This document shows positions 1 to 7,362 of a DNA stretch of 64,000 bases, one piece after another. The notes under the pieces were generated by a model. That model made no database searches, was not told where the DNA came from, and saw nothing but the letters and a program-made list of their open reading frames with translations. A program made the translations under genes and the position numbers. Where the stretch lies: assembly GCA_045593405.1 (NCBI GenBank), contig JAZNWN010000004.1, positions 26,578 to 90,577 of the forward strand. Reading direction: 5' to 3'. The DNA is from UMGS1933 sp045593405 (lineage in GTDB: Bacteria > Bacillota > Clostridia > TANB77 > CAG-508). Numbering within the stretch: the stretch's first letter is position 1; each line of letters begins with the position of its first letter.

Positions 1-218
1 TACCAATTCAGGCAGTAGTAGGAGCAAAAGTAATTGCAAGAGAAACAATATCAGCAATGAGAAAAGACGTTCTTGCAAAATGCTATGGTGGAGATGTAAC
101 GAGAAAGAAAAAATTGCTAGAGAAACAAAAAAAAGGTAAAAAGAAAATGAGACAAATAGGTAGTGTGGAGGTTCCACAAGAAGCCTTTTTAGCGGTTTTA
201 AAATTAGATGATGAATAA
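1..218 (+). CDS. lepA: Elongation factor 4 (LepA), C-terminal end
   Basis: Only the last 71 codons are present; the frame enters at base 3. The residues AVVGAKVIARETISAM, then KDVLAKCYGGDVTRKKK and GSVEVPQEAFLAVL, are the conserved C-terminal domain of the ribosome-associated translational GTPase LepA/EF4, which acts on stalled or mistranslocated ribosomes. The GTPase domains lie upstream of the window. The gene ends TAA at 216-218, about 80 bases before rlmB. No CGG codon is present. Confidence 0.93.
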   Translation, partial: PIQAVVGAKVIARETISAMRKDVLAKCYGGDVTRKKKLLEKQKKGKKKMRQIGSVEVPQEAFLAVLKLDDE

Positions 219-239
219 ATATTTTGATTAGATGAAGAT

Positions 240-285
240 ATCCGCCAAATCTCGTCGGGGTTATATATTTATAAATATAAAATAT
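240..285. repeat. Partial copy of the ~150-bp palindromic intergenic element
   Basis: The stretch TCCGCCAAATCTCGTCGGGG followed by an AT-rich tract matches one terminal arm of the larger elements at 19557, 51139, 56139 and 60750. The tract then folds back on itself (ATATATTTATAAATAT), so this looks like an element that has lost its centre and other arm. Like the full copies it sits directly upstream of a ribosome-binding site, here that of rlmB. Confidence 0.7.
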
Positions 286-300
286 CTTATGGAGGTATAT

Positions 301-1065
301 ATGAGTAAAAAAGAAAAAAAATTTGAAGAAGCTTATCAAGATCAAATAGAAGGACGTAATGCTGTATTAGAACTATTAGAAACAGGCAAAGATATAAACA
401 AAATATTTATAGCAAATGGAGAAAAACATGGTTCTATAAATAAAATTATATCTATTGCAAAAGCAAGAAAAGTTGTAATAGTAGAAGTAGATAGAGCAAA
501 GCTAAACCAGATGACAATGTCAGATAATCATCAAGGAGTAATTGCAATAGTACCTCCTTTTGATTATTGTGAAGTAGAAGATATTATAGAAGAAGCAAGA
601 GTGAAAAATGAAAAGCCTTTTATATTAATTTTAGATGGGATAGAAGATCCTCACAATTTAGGGTCAATAATTAGAACTGCAGAAACAGCAGGAGTTCATG
701 GGATAATAATTCCAAAAAGAAGAGCAGCAACAGTAAATAGCACAGTATATAAAGTGTCTGCAGGTGCAGTAGAACATATGAAAGTTGCAAGAGTAAATAA
801 TTTAAATGAAACAATAAAATATTTAAAAGAAAATGACATTTGGATATGTGGGACAGACATGGATGCAAGAAATTATTATTATAATGAAAAATTTGATGGT
901 CCAATTGCAATAGTAATAGGAAGTGAAGGATTTGGAATGAGTAGATTGGTAAAAGAGAATTGTGACTTTCTAGTAAAAATACCAATGAAAGGAAAAATAA
1001 CATCATTAAATGCTTCAGTATCAGCAGGAATTGTAATGTATGAAGTAGTAAAGCAAAGATTATAA
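301..1065 (+). CDS. rlmB: 23S rRNA (guanosine-2'-O)-methyltransferase RlmB (TrmH family)
   Basis: Encodes a 254-residue SPOUT-class RNA 2'-O-methyltransferase. The N-terminal part (EGRNAVLELL) is the substrate-binding domain. The C-terminal knot contains motif 1 NLGSIIRTAETAG, motif 2 IVIGSEGFGMS and motif 3 LNASVSAGIVMYEV, which form the S-adenosylmethionine pocket. The ATG at 301 is chosen over an upstream ATG at 232 because GGAGGTATAT immediately precedes it and family homology starts there. The family modifies G2251 of 23S rRNA or a related site. It is a single gene, closed by a strong terminator at 1067-1106. Confidence 0.93.
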   Translation: MSKKEKKFEEAYQDQIEGRNAVLELLETGKDINKIFIANGEKHGSINKIISIAKARKVVIVEVDRAKLNQMTMSDNHQGVIAIVPPFDYCEVEDIIEEARVKNEKPFILILDGIEDPHNLGSIIRTAETAGVHGIIIPKRRAATVNSTVYKVSAGAVEHMKVARVNNLNETIKYLKENDIWICGTDMDARNYYYNEKFDGPIAIVIGSEGFGMSRLVKENCDFLVKIPMKGKITSLNASVSAGIVMYEVVKQRL

Positions 1066-1066
1066 A

Positions 1067-1106
1067 AATAATTTGCAAAGGCATAAGCCTTTGCAAATTA
1101 TTTTTT
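1067..1106. terminator. Bidirectional intrinsic terminator
   Basis: A 16-base-pair perfect stem (AATAATTTGCAAAGGC / GCCTTTGCAAATTATT) with an ATAA loop and a T-tract. It ends rlmB on the + strand. The T-rich arm overlaps the last codons of the convergent small gene on the - strand. Confidence 0.9.
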
Positions 1107-1310
1107 ACATTCTATTATAGTATTATTTCTAACAGCCTCAATTAACCAATCAATAAGTTTTTGAGGTACATCAGCATGTTCAACTAGAACTTTAGAAATA
1201 CAATCAATTTGTTTTTGATTTTGTAAATATTCTTCATTAGCACAAAATTTATTTGTTTTATTAGAAGTTAACGTATTTTTTACATTATTTAAAACTACAT
1301 TTTTTGACAT
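1098..1310 (-). CDS. Hypothetical 70-residue protein
   Basis: Start ATG at 1310 is preceded by AGAGGAGATATTAAT, a good ribosome-binding site; a further in-frame start at 1352 lacks one. The protein begins MSKNVVLNNVKNTLTSNKTN and carries two cysteines. Its C-terminal half is a predicted amphipathic helical segment (QKLIDWLIEAVRNN). I recognise no family. It lies convergent to rlmB and just downstream, on the same strand, of a small XRE regulator, with which it may be co-transcribed. Confidence 0.6.
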   Translation of the reverse strand: MSKNVVLNNVKNTLTSNKTNKFCANEEYLQNQKQIDCISKVLVEHADVPQKLIDWLIEAVRNNTIIECKK

Positions 1311-1425
1311 ATTAATATCTCCTCTTACAAAATATGGAATAATATATACCATATTTTACCAATACGAATATAACATGTCAAGCAAAAAGTTTACAAAAGT
1401 AAATTAAAAATTAATAAATTATTAT

Positions 1426-1755
1426 TTATTTCATTAACATAGTTAAATCTCTAATTATCTCGAATGCCTTACAAACTTCATCTTTATTATATTTATGTAG
1501 TAATTCTCCAGCATAAGTTTCTATAGAGCTTTCTAACCCACGAAGTAGATAATCACAAGATACATTTGCTTTTTCACATATTTCAATAGCCTTTTCTACA
1601 GTTAAGCCTCTCAAACCACTTTCAACAGTACCAAGATATTGATTTTTCATACCTATTAAATTTGCAAACTGTACTTTTGTCATATGCATTTTCTTTTCTC
1701 TAATTTCTTTAACACGACTTCCAATTTCTATTTTTAAAATTTCCTTATTTATCAT
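1426..1755 (-). CDS. XRE-family helix-turn-helix regulator
   Basis: A 109-residue protein with an N-terminal HTH_3 domain: KIEIGSRVKEIREKKMHMTK is the first helix region, VQFANLIGMKNQYLGTVESG the recognition unit, and EKAIEICEKANVSCDYLLRG the fifth helix typical of phage-repressor-like regulators. The C-terminal tail is a short helix. It is transcribed divergently from the Spo0A-like regulator at 1904, so the 140-base gap between them probably contains both promoters and may hold its operator. Ligand and targets are unknown. Confidence 0.8.
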   Translation of the reverse strand: MINKEILKIEIGSRVKEIREKKMHMTKVQFANLIGMKNQYLGTVESGLRGLTVEKAIEICEKANVSCDYLLRGLESSIETYAGELLHKYNKDEVCKAFEIIRDLTMLMK

Positions 1756-1903
1756 ACAAAATCTCCTTCTATTTAATCTATAAGTTAATTTTAATATACA
1801 AATGATTTGAAAAAATAAATTAAAAGTATGTAAAATTATGTAGAAATATGCAAATTTATATGATATATTATAACCAAATTAAGAAACAAAGTGAGTGATA
1901 AGT

Positions 1904-2704
1904 ATGGAAAACAAACCAATGTCATTATTATTAATTGAAGATGATGAAATTGAATGTAAAAAATTTAAATCATATGTGGAAACACTAGATAATGTAAAAC
2001 TTGTGGGAGTTACAAATTCTAGTGATAAAGGTTTAGAATATTTTAAAACATTTCTTCCAGAAGCTATTGTACTAGATATAGAATTACATAAAGGGCAAGG
2101 ATCTGGTATAGAGTTTATTGAAAATGCTAAAAAGTATATGAGTGATTTTAGGCCAATAATAGTTGTGACTACAAATGCAGCTTCAAGTATCTTATATGAT
2201 AAACTTCATGAAGAAGGAGTAGATTTAATATTTTATAAGAAACAAACAGATTATTCTCCGAAATTAATAATATCTTCTTTACTTTCGCTTAGAAAAACAT
2301 TACATAAATTTAATAATGCAGATAAGAATTCAGAAATATTTGTAGAAACACCAGCTGAATATGAAACTAAGATTTCAAACAAAATAAATGCTGAATTAGA
2401 TTTAATAGGAATTAGTTCACACTTAAAAGGAAGAGAATATATTCATGATGCTATAATGTATTTAATAAAAGAGAAAGATAATAATTCAAGTGAGACGGTA
2501 TTTAATTATTTAGCAAATATACATATGAAATCTTCTAGTAGTATTAGTAGAGTAATGCAAACTGCTATAAATAATGCATGGAGAAAATCATCTCCAGAAG
2601 ATTTAGAGATGTATTATACAAACAAAATTAATTATCATACAGGAGTACCAACTCCTACAGAACTTATATATTATTACAAACAGAAAATTATAAAAAATTT
2701 ATAA
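1904..2704 (+). CDS. Spo0A-like response regulator
   Basis: A 266-residue two-domain regulator. Residues ~5-125 form a receiver: acidic pair EDDE, phospho-acceptor Asp in VLDIELHKGQGSG, conserved Thr in VVTTNA and Lys in IFYKKQ. Residues ~160-262 match the Spo0A DNA-binding domain (IGISSHLKGREYIHDAIMYL, SSISRVMQTAINNAWR, GVPTPTELIYY). The receiver diverges from true Spo0A and a GHKL kinase follows, so I infer a paralog serving a dedicated two-component system. ATG 1904 is preferred to GTG 1895 because GTGAG lies at useful spacing before it; the site is weak either way. Confidence 0.8.
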   Translation: MENKPMSLLLIEDDEIECKKFKSYVETLDNVKLVGVTNSSDKGLEYFKTFLPEAIVLDIELHKGQGSGIEFIENAKKYMSDFRPIIVVTTNAASSILYDKLHEEGVDLIFYKKQTDYSPKLIISSLLSLRKTLHKFNNADKNSEIFVETPAEYETKISNKINAELDLIGISSHLKGREYIHDAIMYLIKEKDNNSSETVFNYLANIHMKSSSSISRVMQTAINNAWRKSSPEDLEMYYTNKINYHTGVPTPTELIYYYKQKIIKNL

Positions 2705-2754
2705 TATAATCGACATAATCCGACATAAAAACTCATATAATTACTACCCTAAAA

Positions 2755-2788
2755 CCACCTAAGAGTAAGCCTCTTAGGTGGTATTTTG
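2755..2788 (+). terminator. Intrinsic terminator after the Spo0A-like gene
   Basis: An 11-base-pair perfect stem CCACCTAAGAG / CTCTTAGGTGG with a TAAGC loop followed by TATTTT. Confidence 0.85.
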
Positions 2789-2825
2789 TATCTATAAGAA
2801 TATAGATGCAAAGGGGGGGATTTGT

Positions 2826-2873
2826 ATGTCATGGTGGGAATGGTTTATACATTATTTTAATTTTTGGTCTTAA
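2826..2873 (+). CDS. Putative 15-residue Trp-rich peptide
   Basis: The frame reads MSWWEWFIHYFNFWS then TAA: four Trp, three Phe and one Tyr in 15 residues. A strong ribosome-binding site (AAGGGGGGGATTTGT) sits just before the ATG, and the ORF lies between a terminator and the promoter of a membrane histidine kinase, downstream of a Spo0A-like regulator. Short Trp-containing peptides serve as bacterial pheromones (for example the WW-motif XIP peptides of streptococci), so a signal role is plausible. The ORF is very short and could be a leader peptide or chance. Confidence 0.4.
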   Translation: MSWWEWFIHYFNFWS

Positions 2874-2907
2874 TATGTAATACCTAAAAAATTAAAATTC
2901 GACAAAT

Positions 2908-2997
2908 ATCCAATTCAATTAATTTTATGCTTTTTATGTAGATATATTTTTGTGTATATCCAAAAATTAGTATAAATTTTTGAATTGGATTTTTTTG
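2908..2997 (+). terminator. Possible terminator with a long loop
   Basis: ATCCAATTCAA at 2908-2918 is exactly complementary to TTGAATTGGAT at 2980-2990, which is followed by seven T. The enclosed ~60 bases are AT-rich and hold a weaker inner hairpin. It would end the transcript carrying the short peptide ORF, or could be a small RNA. Confidence 0.5.
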
Positions 2998-3019
2998 TAA
3001 TAATTTAAACGTATTAAAT

Positions 3020-3048
3020 TTGACTGTTAATTTAATATATTATATAAT
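3020..3048 (+). promoter_or_regulatory. Sigma-A-type promoter for the GHKL kinase
   Basis: TTGACT at 3020-3025, a 17-base spacer and TATAAT at 3043-3048, about 23 bases upstream of the kinase start codon. Confidence 0.8.
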
Positions 3049-3070
3049 TTGGCAATAAGAGGTGGAATAT

Positions 3071-4561
3071 ATGGAATTAATAATAATATGTAGTAAGTTT
3101 GTAAAAATGTTTATGGTGTTTTTATTAACATACTTTGTATATATAAAAAGTACAAGTTATAAAGATAATAATAACTATAAAAATGTATTTATAATATTGT
3201 GTAGTATAAATATTTCAATAATATATACAATTTTAATGCCATATTTTCCGACAATAATTACAGTTTTAATTTTATATATAATTTATGGGTTGATTATGAG
3301 TTTTACAATCAAATCAAAACAAACTAATTTTAATATTATCGCATATGTATTTTCCTATATGATTGCATATGCAATATACCTTATTTCAATTGCATTATCT
3401 GGAATAATATTAGTGCCAATATTAAGTAAAAGTGAATTTACTAATCCAATAAGTTTAGTAATAATACCATGCATTGCTTATTTAATGTACCATTTAATTT
3501 TTAAATTAAAAAGATTTAGAAATGGATTTAATTTTTTGAAAGAGAAAAGAAATTATGAAAATATAAGAAAATTTGCTATATTATTTATATGTATAATTAT
3601 AGTTATTATATTTTGTTTCCCAAGAGGACTAAATGTTTTTGTTATAGAGGTATCTCTATTTTTAAGTAGTATATGCATAATTTTAAGCCTTATTATCTGG
3701 ATAAAAACTCAAATTACAAATACTTACAAAAGTAAAATGAGAGATCGTACTATTGAAATTCAAAAGACAGAAATTGATGAGAAAACTAGAGTTATTGAAG
3801 AAATAAAAGCAGAAAATCTTAAACTTGCAACAGCTATTCATAAATATAATCATAAGTTTTCATCTTTAGAACATGCAATGAAAAATGCATTATCCTTAGA
3901 TAGTAAAACAGAGTTTGCAAATGAATTATCTGTAATACTAAAAGAAGTTAAAGAAACTTCAGATAGTTTTGCTAAAGAGGTTAAAACAAATATTAATAAG
4001 CTTCCATCAACCAATATTACTGGAATTGATAATATGTTTAAGTATATGCAAGAAGAAGCTAATAAAAATAATATTAAATTGGATTTAATAATAAACGAAA
4101 GTATAAATTCTTTAATAGAAAAAATAATTTCAAAAGAAAAATTTGAAATATTAATAGGAGACCATCTAAAAGATGCAATAATTGCAGTGAATTCAAGTGA
4201 AGCTTCATATAAAAGTATTTTGGTTACTTTAGGATTAGTAGAGAACTACTATGAATTATCTATATATGATACAGGAATAGAATTTGAAATAGAAACTTTA
4301 TTAAAACTTGGAGAAGAACAAGTAACTACACATGCAAATACAGGAGGAAGTGGAATAGGATTTATGACTACATTTGAAACTCTAAAAGAATGCAAAGCAA
4401 GTTTAGTTATTGAAGAATATAATCCAGAAACTACAAATTACACAAAATCTGTTACAATAAAATTTGATGGAAGAAATGAATACAAAATAATTTCATATAG
4501 AGCAGAAAAAATAAAGGAAAATATAAAAGAACGAAGAATAATTATAGAAAAGTTAAAATAA
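3071..4561 (+). CDS. AgrC-like GHKL sensor histidine kinase
   Basis: A 496-residue protein. Residues ~1-215 hold six or seven hydrophobic segments, the layout of peptide-sensing AgrC-type kinases. A charged coiled coil follows, then a His-containing helix (IHKYNHKFSSLEHAMKN) and a GHKL ATPase fold: N-box-like GDHLKDAIIAVN, G1 box IYDTGIEFEI and G2 box GGSGIGFMTTFE. The N-box is unusual (usually NLLDNAIEA-like). ATG 3071 follows AAGAGGTGGAATAT; an in-frame GTG at 3062 lies inside that site. With the nearby Spo0A-like regulator and Trp-rich peptide it may form a peptide-responsive circuit; this link is inference. Confidence 0.82.
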   Translation: MELIIICSKFVKMFMVFLLTYFVYIKSTSYKDNNNYKNVFIILCSINISIIYTILMPYFPTIITVLILYIIYGLIMSFTIKSKQTNFNIIAYVFSYMIAYAIYLISIALSGIILVPILSKSEFTNPISLVIIPCIAYLMYHLIFKLKRFRNGFNFLKEKRNYENIRKFAILFICIIIVIIFCFPRGLNVFVIEVSLFLSSICIILSLIIWIKTQITNTYKSKMRDRTIEIQKTEIDEKTRVIEEIKAENLKLATAIHKYNHKFSSLEHAMKNALSLDSKTEFANELSVILKEVKETSDSFAKEVKTNINKLPSTNITGIDNMFKYMQEEANKNNIKLDLIINESINSLIEKIISKEKFEILIGDHLKDAIIAVNSSEASYKSILVTLGLVENYYELSIYDTGIEFEIETLLKLGEEQVTTHANTGGSGIGFMTTFETLKECKASLVIEEYNPETTNYTKSVTIKFDGRNEYKIISYRAEKIKENIKERRIIIEKLK

Positions 4562-4579
4562 AACTGACCACTTGGTTTA

Positions 4580-4608
4580 GTGACATTATTAAAAAAATAT
4601 TGTATAAT
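4580..4608 (+). promoter_or_regulatory. Promoter for the hemolysin III gene
   Basis: GTGACA at 4580-4585, 17-base spacer, TATAAT at 4603-4608. It places transcription start near 4615, which argues for translation from GTG 4641 rather than the ATG at 4611. Confidence 0.7.
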
Positions 4609-4640
4609 AAATGCCAGCAATAATTTTAGGAGGAACTTTA

Positions 4641-5315
4641 GTGAAAAGAACAAAATTAGCAGATAGAATTTTACCCACATATACAAAGGGAGAAGAAATA
4701 TTTAATATGACATCACATATTGTTGGAGGAGCTTTAGGAGTTGTTATAACAACATTATGTGTTATTTTTGCAGCAATAAATCATAATGTATATGGAGTGG
4801 TTAGCGGTGCGATTTATGGAGCTACAGTTATTCTATTGTATACAATATCTAGTATTTATCATGGTTTAAATCCAAATAGAACATCAAAAAAGGTATTTCA
4901 AATATTAGATCATTGCTCGATTTATATACTTATTGCAGGAACATATACTCCTGTTGCATTATGTAATATAAGATCAATTAGTATCTTTTATGGTTGGTTG
5001 ATTTTTGGTATAATTTGGGGAGCAGCAGTATTAGGTATAGTACTAAATGCAATAGATTTAAAAAGCACTAAAGTATTTTCAATGATATGTTATTTACTTA
5101 TGGGTTGGTGTATAATTTTTAGATTTGATTTATTATTACAGTCAATGCACAAAAATGGAGTAATACTTATGGCAGCAGGAGGAATTGCATATACAATTGG
5201 AGCAATTCTTTATGGAATAGGTAAGAAGAAAAAATATTTCCATTCTATATTCCATTTATTTATAATAATTGCAAGTTTATTACAATTTTTCTCAGTGCTA
5301 TTTTATTCAATGTAA
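4641..5315 (+). CDS. Hemolysin III / PAQR-family membrane protein
   Basis: A 224-residue protein with seven predicted membrane helices. Family signatures are the N-terminal EIFNMTSHIVGG, the SSIYHGL segment, DHCSIYILIAGTYTP, and the C-terminal HSIFHLFIIIAS with conserved His residues that bind zinc in this superfamily. GTG 4641 is chosen because AGGAGGAACTTTA precedes it and the promoter lies too close to the ATG at 4611. The YqfA/hemolysin III group is widespread; its physiological role is poorly defined and lysis is not established for most members. Confidence 0.85.
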   Translation: MKRTKLADRILPTYTKGEEIFNMTSHIVGGALGVVITTLCVIFAAINHNVYGVVSGAIYGATVILLYTISSIYHGLNPNRTSKKVFQILDHCSIYILIAGTYTPVALCNIRSISIFYGWLIFGIIWGAAVLGIVLNAIDLKSTKVFSMICYLLMGWCIIFRFDLLLQSMHKNGVILMAAGGIAYTIGAILYGIGKKKKYFHSIFHLFIIIASLLQFFSVLFYSM

Positions 5316-5340
5316 AATATATAAAAAATTAATAGGGTCA

Positions 5341-5399
5341 TGCACTTTTATTTTTCTAGAACATATAATTTGTTATAGAAAAATGGGGGTGCATTTTAT
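5341..5399 (+). promoter_or_regulatory. Hairpin sequestering the sigK ribosome-binding site
   Basis: The arm 5341-5359 pairs with 5374-5393. TGCAC pairs with GTGCA, four T pair by wobble with the GGGG of the Shine-Dalgarno sequence, and ATTTTTCTA pairs with TAGAAAAAT. TTTTATT follows and runs into the TTG start codon at 5400. The structure resembles an intrinsic terminator whose 3' arm is the ribosome-binding site. Confidence 0.65.
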
Positions 5400-6082
5400 T
5401 TGCTACTTTTTTTTACAGGTCTTTTAACATTTTTAAATACATCATTTTTTATGGTGGGGTATATTTCAAACAATAATTTGTTTCCAGAACCACTAACAGC
5501 AGAAGAAGAAAAAATATATTTAGAAAGATTTACAAATGGAGATGAAGAAGCAAGAAATATATTAATAGAAAAAAACTTAAGACTAGTTGCACATGTTTGT
5601 AAGAAATATAATATACCAAATTTAGACCAAGATGATTTGATTTCTATGGGAACAATAGGTCTAATAAAAGGGATAAATAGTTTTAATTTAGATAAAGGTG
5701 TAAGACTTGCAACATATGTTGCAAGATGTATAGAAAACGAAATACTAATGTATTTAAGAAGTACAAAAAAATTACGGAGCAGAAATATACTTAAATGAGC
5801 CTATAGGAAAAGACAAAGATGATAATGAAATTACTTTAATAGATATAATAGAAAATGATGAAATGAATATAGAAGATGAAATAGATTTAAAATTAAGATT
5901 AAAAGACTTATGTGAAAAAATGAAAAAAGTATTAAAAGGAAGAGAAAAACTAATAATAGAATTAAGATTTGGTTTACGGAGGGAAAAAACCAAAAACACA
6001 AAATGAAGTAGCAGAAATTTTAGGGATATCACGTTCATATGTATCTAGAATAGAGAAAAAAGCAATAGGTAAATTAAAATAA
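5400..6082 (+). CDS. sigK: Sporulation sigma factor SigK, two +1 recoding sites
   Basis: Read through two +1 shifts this gives 226 residues colinear with SigK, the late mother-cell sigma factor. The hydrophobic N-terminus (LLFFTGLLTFLN) matches the pro-sequence removed at the forespore membrane. Region 2 is present (EKNLRLVAHVCKKY, DLISMGTIGLIKGI, LATYVARCIENEILM) and region 4.2 after the second shift (QNEVAEILGISRSYVSRIEKKA). The shifts, at 5775 and 5977, replace CGG by skipped C plus GGA. TTG is the only start fitting the family N-terminus. A sequestered ribosome-binding site precedes it. No skin element is present. Confidence 0.88.
5775..5777 (+). other. +1 recoding site 1 of sigK (TTA CGG A)
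   Basis: Zero-frame CGG after TTA; skipping C gives Gly (GGA) and continues GAEIYLNEPIG as in SigK region 3. Unshifted reading stops after seven more codons. Confidence 0.9.
5977..5979 (+). other. +1 recoding site 2 of sigK (TTA CGG A)
   Basis: Skipping C restores FGLGGKKPKTQNEVAEILG, the linker into the region 4.2 helix-turn-helix. The zero frame ends at TGA within about ten codons. Confidence 0.9.
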
Positions 6083-6086
6083 AAAA

Positions 6087-6126
6087 TATCCTAAGAAATT
6101 TATTAATTAATAAATTTCTTAGGATA
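6087..6126. terminator. Bidirectional terminator between sigK and the - strand cluster
   Basis: A 16-base-pair perfect stem (TATCCTAAGAAATTTA / TAAATTTCTTAGGATA) with A-tracts and T-rich sequence outside, separating convergent genes. Confidence 0.85.
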
Positions 6127-6137
6127 AAAAGGGTATT

Positions 6138-6365
6138 TTATTGATTACCATATTTGGCGTAGCAAGCTTTTGCATGCCAAGTTCCTGATTTGGTTTGTTC
6201 GATTATTACATCAATTACAATCCAATTATCAGATGCAGGACATTCAGTTTGTCTAATGACTTTTAATACCCTACGAGCTTCTTCTTTAGAAGCTTTTTCA
6301 GGAGTGTGAACAATAAACTCATGTAAAAGTTTTTTGCGTCCAAGTTTCCGGGGTGCTTTTTTCAT
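6138..6365 (-). CDS. Small orphan protein, paralog of the gene at 6998
   Basis: A 75-residue basic protein with an AGGAGC-type site before ATG 6365. Its C-terminus (SGTWHAKACYAKYGNQ) matches GKWHAVRHHAKYS of the protein at 6998-7216, and the EEFI/VHTPEK region aligns with EETFISPEK, so the two are paralogs. I recognise no family. Codon 6 is CGG (6350-6348), the only in-frame CGG in the window where homology continues in the same frame. Base composition is richer in G+C than in neighbouring genes, which suggests transfer. Confidence 0.7.
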   Translation of the reverse strand: MKKAPRKLGRKKLLHEFIVHTPEKASKEEARRVLKVIRQTECPASDNWIVIDVIIEQTKSGTWHAKACYAKYGNQ

Positions 6366-6434
6366 AATGATACGCTCCTTTTTAAATATTTTATATAAAA
6401 TATTATATCAAAGTCTACATAAAAAATCAAATTC

Positions 6435-6894
6435 TTATCTGTTTAACAAATATATTCCTATATTCAAATATGTTGCAAAAGCAGTCCATAAAATATATGG
6501 AATTTGAAGTAAGCCAGCAAGTTTGTTTTTTTTGTAAAATCTAACAGTCATAATTATGACAAGCGCTAATAAAAATAAAATCCATATAAAAGCAAATAAG
6601 CGCCATTTAAGTACAAAGAAAATAATAGACCATAAAGCATTTACGAATAATTGTAAATAGTAAATAGTATTGATATTAGAATTTACTAATCCATTAACAT
6701 CTAAAATTCCATAAGACACTCCCATTAAAGTATAAAGAATAGTCCAAACAATAGGAAAAAGTATACTTGGTGGTGACAGTGGTGGTTGTTGCAGAGAGTT
6801 GTAATCTATAAAATTAGATGTAATAAACCCGAACGATGCCTCCTACAATAAGTGGAATAAGAATTGCTTTTAAAAAAGTTTTAAAATTAGACAT
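6435..6894 (-). CDS. tspO: TspO/MBR family membrane protein with one +1 recoding site
   Basis: With one +1 shift the - strand gives 152 residues with five membrane helices, the size of bacterial TspO, a tryptophan-rich sensory/porphyrin-binding protein. Typical motifs are LQQPPLSPPSILFPIVWTIL, LYTLMGVSYGIL, LQLFVNALWSIIFF and the final helix IPYILWTAFATYLN. ATG 6894 follows AAAGGAGGTATAT. The shift at 6831-6829 (GTT CGG G) restores VGFITSNFIDYN. Without it the protein would stop after 27 codons. It lies between the two paralogous orphan genes. Confidence 0.88.
6829..6831 (-). other. +1 recoding site of tspO (GTT CGG G, - strand)
   Basis: CGG occupies 6831-6829 on the - strand; skipping C reads GGG (Gly) and restores the TspO frame. 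It is the only site on the - strand and the only CGGG. Confidence 0.9.
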
Positions 6895-6942
6895 ATATAC
6901 CTCCTTTAAACTATTATATTAGGCTTGTTTTAAAATATACAT

Positions 6943-6992
6943 AAAAAATCCACCCTAGCAAATTTGTCAATTGACGCATTTGCTAGGGTGGT
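6943..6992 (-). terminator. Terminator of the small gene at 6998
   Basis: A stem CCACCCTAGCAAAT / ATTTGCTAGGGTGG lies just past the stop codon of the - strand gene, followed on that strand by a run of T (AAAAAA at 6943-6948 on the + strand). Confidence 0.85.
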
Positions 6993-6997
6993 TGACT

Positions 6998-7216
6998 TTA
7001 AGAGTACTTAGCATGATGACGTACAGCATGCCATTTTCCGTTAGGGAGCTTTTCCACATATCCCTCGAGCTCGACCCAGCCGCAATCGCTGGAATGGGCT
7101 ATACGGATATTTCTTAAAGTATGGAGAGCAGAACCCTCAGTGTCTTTTTCGGGAGAGATAAAAGTCTCCTCATAAATTTTTTTCTTGCCATTATGGGTTT
7201 CAGGTGCGTTTGCCAT
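6998..7216 (-). CDS. Small orphan protein, paralog of the gene at 6138
   Basis: 72 residues starting MANAPETHNGKKKIYEETF; ATG 7216 follows GAAAGGAGAAATCACC. It shares the C-terminal WHA-x4-HAKY / WHAKACYAKY pattern and the ISPEK region with the 75-residue protein at 6138. It uses CTC, CTG, TCG and GAG codons unlike the AT-rich neighbours (for example around 7065-7090), which suggests horizontal acquisition. Function unknown. It has its own terminator. Confidence 0.7.
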   Translation of the reverse strand: MANAPETHNGKKKIYEETFISPEKDTEGSALHTLRNIRIAHSSDCGWVELEGYVEKLPNGKWHAVRHHAKYS

Positions 7217-7362
7217 GGTGATTTCTCCTTTCAAAATTAAATTTAGATAATAATATTATATCATAATTAACATAAAAACTCAAATGAGCGTAAAATATGA
7301 AAAAGAATATTGAAAATATTGTAAAAATATATTACAATATAGCATAGTTTGGAGGAATAATC

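Noticed and set aside
5400..5800. sigK interrupted by a skin-type element
   Set aside because: The two halves are contiguous; only single-base shifts separate them.
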